Shown here piece by piece: positions 1 through 5,477 of a stretch of DNA of 10,115 bases. Source of the DNA: Gammaproteobacteria bacterium (GTDB lineage: Bacteria > Pseudomonadota > Gammaproteobacteria > Pseudomonadales > JAUIKI01); contig JAUIKI010000032.1 in assembly GCA_030430875.1 (NCBI GenBank), positions 1 through 10,115 of the forward strand. Reading direction: 5' to 3'. Position numbers and translations under genes: made by a program. The notes beneath the pieces are model-generated. The model was not told the origin of the DNA and did not search any database. It saw only the letters and a list, made by a program, of their open reading frames with translations. The first letter of the stretch is position 1. Each line of letters opens with the position of its first letter.

Positions 1-685
1 GATGCGTTAGCATGGCACCCTTCGCCACACCAGTAGTGCCTCCCGTGTACTGCAAGATCGCCACATCATCAAGGGTAGAATAAACTGGTTTGAACGTTTT
101 TTTTGCCCCCTTTGCCATAACTTCAGTGAATTTTTTTGCTTGAGGCAGGCTATATGCCGGAACCATTTTTTTAATTCGCTTGACTACATTATTCACAATA
201 AATCGTTTCATTCCCGGCAGCATATCTCCAACCTCAGTCACTATTACATGCTTAATCTGAGTATCGGGAATCACCTGCTCAGCAAGTGATGCCATATTTG
301 CTAAGATAACCAATGCCTTCACACCTGCATCATTAAATTGATGCTCCATTTCTCGTTCGGTATACAAAGGATTTGTGTTAACAACAATTAATCCGGCACG
401 CATGGCACCAAACACAGCAATAGGAAATTGAATTAAATTTGGCAGTTGAACAGCAATTCGATCACCAGGCTTTAGATCGGTTTCATTCTGTAAGTAAGCA
501 GCAAAATCACCAGAGAGTTTTTCAAGTTCAGCATAGGTAATGGTCTTCCCTAAATTTGAAAATGCCTTATGAGAAGCATATTTCTTGCAATTTTTTTCCA
601 GCACATCAACAATGCTCTCAAAACCTTGCATGTCAAATGACTCTGCATTATTCCCTTTTTTTGTCATTGTTTTGGCCTCTTGCAT
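1..685 (-). CDS. fadD: Long-chain fatty-acid-CoA ligase, N-terminal part (runs off window)
   Basis: Activates long-chain fatty acids with ATP and CoA to acyl-CoA at the inner membrane, the entry step of beta-oxidation. Only the first 228 codons are present; the family is about 560 residues, so about 40% is seen. The translation follows E. coli FadD closely: an N-terminal ESIVDVLEKN block, then GDRIAVQLPNLIQFP, RAGLIVVNTNPLYT and, near the window edge, the ATP/AMP-binding P-loop motif QYTGGTTGVAKGAMLTH. Two ATGs lie close together in frame (700 and 685). I chose 685 because AAGGAG at 692-697 is spaced 6 bases before it, whereas nothing like a Shine-Dalgarno precedes 700. The family call is firm; the gene symbol rests on the resemblance to FadD over this part only. 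Confidence 0.93.
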   Translation of the reverse strand, partial: MQEAKTMTKKGNNAESFDMQGFESIVDVLEKNCKKYASHKAFSNLGKTITYAELEKLSGDFAAYLQNETDLKPGDRIAVQLPNLIQFPIAVFGAMRAGLIVVNTNPLYTEREMEHQFNDAGVKALVILANMASLAEQVIPDTQIKHVIVTEVGDMLPGMKRFIVNNVVKRIKKMVPAYSLPQAKKFTEVMAKGAKKTFKPVYSTLDDVAILQYTGGTTGVAKGAMLTH

Positions 686-691
686 GAGCAA

Positions 692-697
692 CTCCTT
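692..697 (-). promoter_or_regulatory. Shine-Dalgarno AAGGAG deciding the fadD start
   Basis: AAGGAG on the minus strand lies 6 bases before the ATG at 685. It falls inside the codons that would be read if the ATG at 700 were used, so it argues for the downstream start. Confidence 0.7.
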
Positions 698-761
698 CAT
701 GTTAACTGGTTATTTTTATTACAAAAAGATACCTAATAAGAGTAGCAGTTTTTTTCGGGTT

Positions 762-777
762 AGCCTAGGCCTAGGCT
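762..777. promoter_or_regulatory. Perfect 16-bp palindrome upstream of fadD, candidate operator
   Basis: AGCCTAGGCCTAGGCT is identical to its reverse complement with no spacer, and contains CCTAGG twice head to tail. It lies about 77 bases upstream of the fadD start, in the region where the promoter should be. A weak minus-strand promoter reading (TTGAAT, 17 bases, TAGGCT) would overlap it. It does not resemble the FadR (TGGTC-NN-ACCA type) or PsrA (GAAAC-N4-GTTTC type) sites known for fatty-acid genes. The operator role is inference from symmetry and position. Confidence 0.45.
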
Positions 778-871
778 TAATCATATTCAACCAGAGATAA
801 AGTGAAAGATCTCAATATTTTGTAACAATAAAAATAGCTCCCTATAGCTGAAAATATATGCCGCTAAAAGG

Positions 872-900
872 TTGACAATAGTTCATCTTGGGCGTAGTGT
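872..900 (+). promoter_or_regulatory. Sigma-70-type promoter of tRNA-Leu
   Basis: Perfect -35 box TTGACA at 872-877, a 17-base spacer, then TAGTGT at 895-900 as a weaker -10 box. Transcription would begin near 907, about 40 bases before the tRNA, leaving a 5' leader to be trimmed by RNase P. Confidence 0.65.
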
Positions 901-913
901 TTCGTTTCTGTTT

Positions 914-934
914 TCCCGGGATTTCGTCCTAGGA
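914..934 (+). other. Imperfect hairpin in the tRNA-Leu leader
   Basis: Two 8-bp palindromes, TCCCGGGA (914-921) and TCCTAGGA (927-934), can pair with each other as an 8-position stem with one mismatch and one G-U pair around a short TTTCG loop. The element lies between the predicted transcription start and the tRNA. It may simply be leader structure that is removed during tRNA 5' processing. Confidence 0.3.
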
Positions 935-947
935 TTTACTTAAAATT

Positions 948-1034
948 GCCGGGGTGGCGGAACTGGTAGACGCGCCGGATTCAAAATCCGGTTCTTTCAC
1001 GGGAGTGCGAGTTCGATTCTCGCCCTCGGCACCA
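948..1034 (+). tRNA. tRNA-Leu, anticodon CAA
   Basis: An 87-base class II tRNA with a long variable arm, as expected for leucine. The acceptor stem GCCGGGG pairs with CCTCGGC with one G-U. The anticodon stem CCGGA/TCCGG encloses a 7-base loop with CAA at 982-984. The T arm is GCGAG-TTCGATT-CTCGC, then discriminator A and an encoded CCA at 1032-1034. It decodes UUG. It stands alone under its own promoter; no obvious Rho-independent terminator follows. Confidence 0.97.
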
Positions 1035-1200
1035 TATTTACTCTCTCAGATAATCTCGATAATCAATAGTCTTTAAACAACATCAGTTTTGGCTAACTTG
1101 AATATGTAAACTCATATTAGAAAACTAGGCTTCTCCTTATTACTTTGAGCATAAGCAATAGACTGAAACAATAGTGAAGAATTTGGACAACCAAGATAGA
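1035..1200. other. Spacer between convergent tRNA genes
   Basis: These 166 A+T-rich bases separate the 3' ends of tRNA-Leu (plus) and tRNA-Glu (minus). I see no gene and no GC-rich hairpin with a T-tract on either strand. The only pairing found is a weak AATATG/CATATT stem at 1101-1118, which is not terminator-like. Confidence 0.6.
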
Positions 1201-1276
1201 TGGCGTCCCCAAGGGGATTCGAACCCCTGTTGCCGCCGTGAAAGGGCAGTGTCCTAGGCCTCTAGACGATGGGGAC
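1201..1276 (-). tRNA. tRNA-Glu, anticodon UUC
   Basis: A 76-base tRNA read on the minus strand from GTCCCC at 1276 to an encoded CCA at 1201-1203. The acceptor stem GTCCCC pairs with GGGGAC, the anticodon loop is CTTTCAC with anticodon TTC, and the T arm is AGGGG-TTCGAAT-CCCCT. It decodes GAA/GAG. In bacteria its U34 normally carries mnm5s2U, the 2-thio group of which arrives through a sulfur relay that includes TusA; tusA is the divergent neighbour. Confidence 0.98.
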
Positions 1277-1303
1277 ATAAGAAGAAACAAACTAGAGCGT
1301 GGC

Positions 1304-1332
1304 ATTCTAGAGCCCAGATTTTCATCAGTCAA
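1304..1332 (-). promoter_or_regulatory. Strong sigma-70 promoter of tRNA-Glu
   Basis: On the minus strand, -35 TTGACT (1327-1332), exactly 17 bases, and -10 TAGAAT (1304-1309). The bases just after the -10 box (GCCACGC) are GC-rich, the kind of discriminator typical of stable-RNA promoters under stringent control. The tRNA starts about 27 bases after the -10 box. Confidence 0.8.
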
Positions 1333-1350
1333 GATCTGAGCGTGTTTTTT

Positions 1351-1378
1351 TTGCTGAATATGGCTAATATGTTAAAAT
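1351..1378 (+). promoter_or_regulatory. Candidate extended -10 promoter of tusA
   Basis: -35-like TTGCTG (1351-1356), a 16-base spacer, and -10 TAAAAT (1373-1378) preceded by TGT, giving an extended -10. Its -35 lies only 18 bases from the -35 of the divergent tRNA-Glu promoter. Transcription would start near 1385, about 50 bases before tusA. Confidence 0.5.
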
Positions 1379-1434
1379 TCGCTCAGTTATCATCGCAAAA
1401 ATCATCTCACATTTAAATTTACACGCCAAAATTT

Positions 1435-1665
1435 ATGCATTTTCATCACCAACTTGATACATCTGGCTTGATCTGCCCAGAACCAATTATGTTGCTACAC
1501 AATAAAATCAGAGAAATGAACGCTAATGATATTATCAAGGTAACTGCTACTGACCCCTCCACAAAGCGAGATATTCCAAAATTTTGCACATTTTTAGGCC
1601 ATCATTTACTTTCACAGAGCATGACAAATAACACGTTCTTCTATTTTATTCAAAAGATGGGTTAG
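1435..1665 (+). CDS. tusA: TusA-family sulfur carrier protein
   Basis: A 76-residue protein, close to the 81 of E. coli TusA. TusA accepts persulfide sulfur from the cysteine desulfurase IscS and passes it through the TusBCD/TusE relay to MnmA, which thiolates U34 of tRNA-Glu, -Lys and -Gln; it also feeds other sulfur pathways. The signature LDTSGLICPEPIM places the sulfur-carrying cysteine at residue 14 in the CPEP motif. The second family block, DPSTKRDIPKFCTFLGH, follows at about 40-56 with a second cysteine at 51, as in E. coli. No Shine-Dalgarno is visible before the ATG, but no other start fits the family length. It is divergent from tRNA-Glu(UUC), a likely substrate of its own pathway. 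Confidence 0.93.
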   Translation: MHFHHQLDTSGLICPEPIMLLHNKIREMNANDIIKVTATDPSTKRDIPKFCTFLGHHLLSQSMTNNTFFYFIQKMG

Positions 1666-1813
1666 TTACATATTGAGTTGCTGTACAATGGGGGCTTATT
1701 GCATAGTGTCACGAGTAAAGATAAGGCAAGATTTGAACACCGTATTGTCGAGCGCAGCAGCTATACAACAGACCCAATAGCTCAACTGATGACACCAAAT
1801 CATAACTCATGGA
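1666..1813 (+). other. tusA-ogt spacer, no convincing gene
   Basis: These 148 bases lie between the tusA stop and the first plausible ogt start. They contain a -10-like TACAAT at 1684-1689 without a good -35, so ogt could have its own weak promoter or be read from tusA. A 30-codon frame (1688-1780) and a 63-codon frame (1678-1869, running into ogt out of frame) are open, but neither resembles a family I know nor has a good ribosome binding site. The ogt frame is closed by TGA at 1790, so ogt cannot start further upstream. Confidence 0.5.
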
Positions 1814-2359
1814 TTGACCTTGAATATTACAGACATCACAACCATCAACCCAGATTCACATCGCATTGATTATGGCTTTTTCCATGCGCCATTTAGTTCA
1901 TTTTTGTTGGCTACTCTCAATGAGATGATTTGTGCGCTTTTTATCACAGAAAATCAAGAGAAGGCTTACAAAACATTACAACTCAATTGGCCTGACTATC
2001 ACCTCAAACAATCCGAAAAAGGACTTGATCCGCTCGCAAAAAAAATCGCGGCTAACCCTGCGGAAACTGACATACATCTCATCGTTAGCGGCACTGAATT
2101 TCAGCAACGAGTCTGGAAAGCCCTTTGTGACATTCCCGCAGGTAAAACAGCGTATTATCAAAATATAGCAGAGAAAATTGGTCAACCAAACGCCGTACGC
2201 GCTGTGGGCACAGCCATTGGAAAAAATCCAATAAGTCTATTGATTCCTTGTCATCGAGTCGTTCCAAAACAAGGAGGGGTTGGCAATTATGCTTGGGGAA
2301 GCGACGTTAAAAAAAGACTTTTGGCCTGGGAAAAAAGCATCCTACACCCTACGAACTGA
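1814..2359 (+). CDS. ogt: Methylated-DNA-protein-cysteine methyltransferase (Ogt/MGMT type)
   Basis: Repairs O6-alkylguanine and O4-alkylthymine by moving the alkyl group irreversibly to its own cysteine. From TTG 1814 the product is 181 residues, near the usual 160-180. The N-terminal ribonuclease-like domain covers about 18-90. The DNA-binding and catalytic domain has GTEFQQRVWKAL (93-104), the helix-turn-helix segment NAVRAVGTAIGKNP (126-139) with the arginine finger at 129, and the active-site PCHRVV motif with Cys146 at 145-150. No in-frame ATG occurs before residue 38, which is already inside the N-terminal domain, and a stop at 1790 limits the frame. The start must therefore be non-ATG, TTG at 1814 or 1820, with only poor Shine-Dalgarno support. 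There is no Ada N-terminal domain, so it is a stand-alone repair enzyme and not an adaptive-response regulator. Confidence 0.9.
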   Translation: MTLNITDITTINPDSHRIDYGFFHAPFSSFLLATLNEMICALFITENQEKAYKTLQLNWPDYHLKQSEKGLDPLAKKIAANPAETDIHLIVSGTEFQQRVWKALCDIPAGKTAYYQNIAEKIGQPNAVRAVGTAIGKNPISLLIPCHRVVPKQGGVGNYAWGSDVKKRLLAWEKSILHPTN

Positions 2360-2606
2360 TAAACCTGTTACGCGGTCTTTTCTTTGGGACATTAGAATCT
2401 AGGCAATTATAAAGACACGTCATTTGTAAACTTTCTAAATCTCTAAAATCAAAAAAATACTCCAATAACAAAAACAAGAATCGATTGACTATTGATCATA
2501 GTACTTTCTATAACCTTGTGAAACTTATGCAAACTCTGTTTGTCGAATGAAAATCAATACGTTATAGGATGCTCTCCACTTCTTTGACTTTTTGTATAAT
2601 TTAAAA
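2360..2606. other. A+T-rich spacer holding the promoter of the next gene
   Basis: These 247 bases lie between ogt and the phosphodiester glycosidase-like gene. They hold the promoter at 2485-2514 and a consensus -10 hexamer at 2595-2600. I see no ORF, RNA gene or Rho-independent terminator for ogt. Confidence 0.6.
2485..2514 (+). promoter_or_regulatory. Candidate sigma-70 promoter of the glycosidase-like gene
   Basis: -35 TTGACT (2485-2490) and -10 TATAAC (2509-2514), each 5 of 6 to consensus, separated by 18 bases. Transcription would start near 2521 and give a leader of about 86 bases. A second, weaker pair, TTGTCG at 2540-2545 and TATAGG at 2563-2568 with a 17-base spacer, lies between it and the gene. 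Confidence 0.55.
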
Positions 2607-3437
2607 ATGCGCTTTAATCAGAAAAAAATACAATCTATATTCAGCTTATTTTTATATGCATTTTTACCCAATGTATATGGTGTTGATAATAACTGGGAAC
2701 TACTTGAGTCTGGATTGGAGTATGCCGAGTTTTTATCTCCACAAAAATCGTTAATGGGCGATTCTAAAATTCGGGTATTACGCATAAATACTAATTATTT
2801 TGATTTACAATTACTCAACGCCTCTGAAGAAAAAAATGGCGCACTAAAAACAACCAAACAATGGAGTGAGAAATATAACTTAATAGCTGCTATCAATGCC
2901 AGCATGTACCAAAACGATTATCTTTCCAGTGTTTCTTTTATGAAGAATAAAACACATATTAACAACCCAAGGTTATCAAAAGATAACACTATTCTTGCAT
3001 TTAATCCTAAAATTAAAGGTATTCCAAAGATAAAGCTAATTGACAGGGATTGCGATGACTTCAATGGCTGGAAAAATAAATATCATACACTAGTACAAAA
3101 TATTCGCATGATATCCTGTGACAAAAAAAATGTTTGGGCACAACAAAAAAAACAATGGAGCACTGCTGCTATCGGCGTTGACAATGATAAACACATCTTA
3201 TTTATTCATGTGCAATCACATTACACCACACATGACATAATTAATATTTTACAATCATTACCACTATCATTGACAGGATTAATGTATGTTGAGGGTGGTC
3301 CACCAGCACAAATGTATATTAATACTGAAAAAGAAACCCATGAACTTCATGGCAGTAACAAATCATATTTTTCTAATCATTTAAAAAGCCAAACATTTGT
3401 TCCTGTGCCAAATGTAATCGGCATAGTACGAAAATAA
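2607..3437 (+). CDS. Exported phosphodiester glycosidase-family protein (NAGPA/DUF2233)
   Basis: A 276-residue protein from ATG 2607. The family is named for the mammalian uncovering enzyme that removes N-acetylglucosamine from a phosphodiester; bacterial members mostly have unknown substrates. Residues 1-25 look like a signal peptide (basic RFNQKK, hydrophobic IFSLFLYAFL, possible cut after VYG), placing it in the periplasm or outside. Family blocks seen: KIRVLRINTNYFDLQLLNAS (54-73), AAINASMYQ (94-102, in place of the usual NGG/NAG-type motif), LVQNIRMISC (162-171), STAAIGVD (185-192) and the conserved acidic-GG motif VEGGPPAQMY (228-237), ending with PVPNVIGIV. Codons are A+T-richer than in neighbours, and poly-A runs are common. 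An upstream TTG at 2592 would add five residues before the signal peptide and is unlikely. No Shine-Dalgarno precedes ATG 2607. Substrate unknown. Confidence 0.8.
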   Translation: MRFNQKKIQSIFSLFLYAFLPNVYGVDNNWELLESGLEYAEFLSPQKSLMGDSKIRVLRINTNYFDLQLLNASEEKNGALKTTKQWSEKYNLIAAINASMYQNDYLSSVSFMKNKTHINNPRLSKDNTILAFNPKIKGIPKIKLIDRDCDDFNGWKNKYHTLVQNIRMISCDKKNVWAQQKKQWSTAAIGVDNDKHILFIHVQSHYTTHDIINILQSLPLSLTGLMYVEGGPPAQMYINTEKETHELHGSNKSYFSNHLKSQTFVPVPNVIGIVRK

Positions 3438-3486
3438 ACTAATTTTTGACTAGGCATCTGGATTAAGATGTATGATGAGATTAATA

Positions 3487-4761
3487 TCACTCATGACGTA
3501 ACGCTTCAATCGGATTGAGATTTGCTGCTCGAACTGCTGGGTAAAGACCAAAAATCACACCGACTGTCAGACTAATTCCAAAAGAAAACACAATGCTATA
3601 CCACGTGACAATGGTTTCCAAGTCGGCAAAATATGTGATCAAAAATGGGATCAACAACCCCAAAAAAATACCGATAATCCCGCCAAACATTGAAAGCAAA
3701 ACAGTTTCAATTAAAAATTGCAAAATGATCTGGCCTCGTCGAGCACCAATTGCTCGACGAATCCCAATTTCTCGTGTTCGTTCAGTCACAGTTGCCAGCA
3801 TGATGTTCATAATACCAATTCCACCAACTAACAAACTAATTCCAGCAATAGACCCCAAAACAATATTAAATGTACGCTTGGTTGCCTCTGCTTGTCGCAA
3901 TAAGGCAAGCGGAACACGCATGGTATAATCTTTTTTATCATGAAAATTTGCTAGCATCGTCTCAATGGCTAATGCCGATGATTCAACTTGCTCTTTGGCA
4001 TTAACCTGGACAATGACTTGCTGCAATTCAACTTTTTCTCGAATCGTTGCACCAGAAACTTTCCTCACTGCAATATCACCAAATCGCTCTCGCATTACGT
4101 TAATTGGAATATACACATCCAACGGACTATCTGGTGTTTGCACACCTCCATCTCCATCTTTAGCATCTCCAGATGAGATAATTCCAACCACCTCAAAAAA
4201 ATTACTGCCAATACGAATATTACTGCGCTGCTCTCCTGAAAATGTTAATAATTTACGTGCTACATTTTCAGTCACAACTACCACATTAGCCCGATTACTC
4301 ATATCACTCGCTTGAAAAACCCGACCGGATAATACATTGTGGTCAACTAATTGAAACCAATCCGGTGTAGATCCAACAACTCGCACTTCTAGAACATTAT
4401 CGGCATAGTACGCTTTTTCCCGAGTAATCTTCACAGGAACAGCAGATTTTATATCAGCAATTGCTTGCACCATCCGTTCAAAATCTTTATAACGCAAGCC
4501 ATATAAATCCAAAGCAAAACGCCCCTTACTCGATGAAGCTTGTTCAACTGGTTTTACCGAGTCAATAATGATGTTATTGCTTCCCAATTTCTGAATTTGC
4601 TCCAATGCTTCTTTACCAGCACCTTCACCGACAGATAGCATGGCAACAACACTGCCCACACCAAAAACCATTCCCAACATAGTGAGCAGTGAACGCAACC
4701 CATGAATCATTAAGTCCTTGATACCCAATCGAACATTACGAATGATTTCAGTGAGTTGCAT
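3487..4761 (-). CDS. ABC transporter permease, MacB/FtsX type
   Basis: The inner-membrane subunit of a MacB-like ABC exporter, 424 residues. One membrane segment lies at about 24-44, followed by a large periplasmic MacB_PCD domain (about 45-295). Three more segments at about 298-322, 347-376 and 386-408 form the FtsX domain. The family signatures are clear: LVGGIGIMNIMLATVTERTR (311-330) running into EIGIRRAIGARR, and the C-terminal GLYPAVRAANLNPIEALRHE (405-424). E. coli MacB fuses this module to its ATPase; here the two are separate genes, as in many two-gene relatives. The ATG shares one base with the ATPase stop (TAATG), which points to translational coupling and equal output. MacB-type pumps act as mechanotransmitters, moving substrate from the periplasm through a TolC channel. 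Last gene of the operon; no terminator seen in the 49 bases before the convergent glycosidase-like gene. Confidence 0.93.
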   Translation of the reverse strand: MQLTEIIRNVRLGIKDLMIHGLRSLLTMLGMVFGVGSVVAMLSVGEGAGKEALEQIQKLGSNNIIIDSVKPVEQASSSKGRFALDLYGLRYKDFERMVQAIADIKSAVPVKITREKAYYADNVLEVRVVGSTPDWFQLVDHNVLSGRVFQASDMSNRANVVVVTENVARKLLTFSGEQRSNIRIGSNFFEVVGIISSGDAKDGDGGVQTPDSPLDVYIPINVMRERFGDIAVRKVSGATIREKVELQQVIVQVNAKEQVESSALAIETMLANFHDKKDYTMRVPLALLRQAEATKRTFNIVLGSIAGISLLVGGIGIMNIMLATVTERTREIGIRRAIGARRGQIILQFLIETVLLSMFGGIIGIFLGLLIPFLITYFADLETIVTWYSIVFSFGISLTVGVIFGLYPAVRAANLNPIEALRHE

Positions 4762-5477
4762 TATTCACCTTTGCTCTCTCGGCATTCAATCCGATCAATT
4801 TTTCCATCACGAATATGCAATTGATGCGATGCGTGAGCTGCAATGTCTGGATCATGCGTCACCATAGCAATAGTTTTACCATTTTTATTTAAATCAATGA
4901 TAAGTTGCAAAATTTGCTCACCATTTGCTGAGTCTAAGTTTCCGGTAGGTTCATCTGCAAGAATAATATACGGATCATTTGCAAGGGATCTGGCAATAGC
5001 AACTCGTTGACGCTGACCGCCAGAAAGTTCATTTGGACGATGATTAAGACGATCAGCAAGCCCAACCAAATCTGCAAGATCACGTGCACGTTTTGCATAT
5101 GCATTTGGCTGCCAGTTGAGATAATAAAGAGGTAATTCAATGTTTTCTTGGACCGTTAATTGTGGAATCAAATTAAAACTTTGAAAAATAAACCCCAGAT
5201 GACTCAAACGAATCTCACTCAATTCATCATCGTTTAATTGACTGATATCTTCTTCTTTAAGGAAATATTTTCCTGACGTTAAATGATCAAGGCAACCTAA
5301 AATATTTAGTGTTGTACTTTTTCCAGAACCACTGGGTCCCATAATTGCCCAAAAACTTCCTTGCTCCATCGTGAAGTTAATACCATCTAAGGCATGCACT
5401 TCTTCTGAGCCAAGCGTATGAGTTTTTGTGGCATTTTCAAGTCGGATAATTGGATTTTTACTCACAATAATACCCAA
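4761..5477 (-). CDS. ABC transporter ATPase, MacB/LolD-like
   Basis: The cytoplasmic ATPase driving the permease encoded next, 238 residues. All nucleotide-binding motifs are intact: Walker A GPSGSGKST (47-55), Q-loop glutamine 99 in FQSFNLIP, signature LSGGQ (151-155), Walker B IILADE (171-176) with catalytic Glu176 followed by PTGNLD, and switch His208 in THD. Length and motif spelling fit the MacB/LolD/FtsE branch that works with FtsX-like permeases. The frame opens with TTG at 5477, directly after the adaptor stop (TAATTG, no gap). A GTG at 5465 is the other possible start and would shorten the product by four residues; neither has a clear Shine-Dalgarno, so re-initiation after the adaptor gene is likely. 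Very probably paired with the permease. Confidence 0.94.
   Translation of the reverse strand: MGIIVSKNPIIRLENATKTHTLGSEEVHALDGINFTMEQGSFWAIMGPSGSGKSTTLNILGCLDHLTSGKYFLKEEDISQLNDDELSEIRLSHLGFIFQSFNLIPQLTVQENIELPLYYLNWQPNAYAKRARDLADLVGLADRLNHRPNELSGGQRQRVAIARSLANDPYIILADEPTGNLDSANGEQILQLIIDLNKNGKTIAMVTHDPDIAAHASHQLHIRDGKIDRIECRESKGE

Noticed and set aside
585..800. 71-codon plus-strand frame
   Set aside because: It lies antisense to the 5' end of fadD and runs through the fadD control region.
1101..1118. AATATG/CATATT hairpin as terminator between the two tRNAs
   Set aside because: Six A+T-rich pairs without a T-tract are too weak to call.
1253..1258. A further CCTAGG, like the fadD-upstream palindrome
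   Set aside because: It lies inside the D-arm region of tRNA-Glu, where this sequence is standard.
1117..1332. 71-codon minus-strand frame
   Set aside because: It reads through the whole tRNA-Glu gene and its promoter, so it is not a protein gene.
1688..1780. 30-codon ATG frame (MGAYCIVSRV...)
   Set aside because: No ribosome binding site, no recognisable similarity, and its ATG lies inside the -10-like TACAAT region.
1678..1869. 63-codon open frame between tusA and ogt on the plus strand
   Set aside because: It begins at a TTG without a Shine-Dalgarno, overlaps ogt out of frame and resembles no family I recognise.
3454..3471. Possible bidirectional terminator between the glycosidase-like gene and the permease gene
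   Set aside because: The stem is only 5 A+T-rich pairs (CATCT/AGATG) with no following T-tract on either strand.
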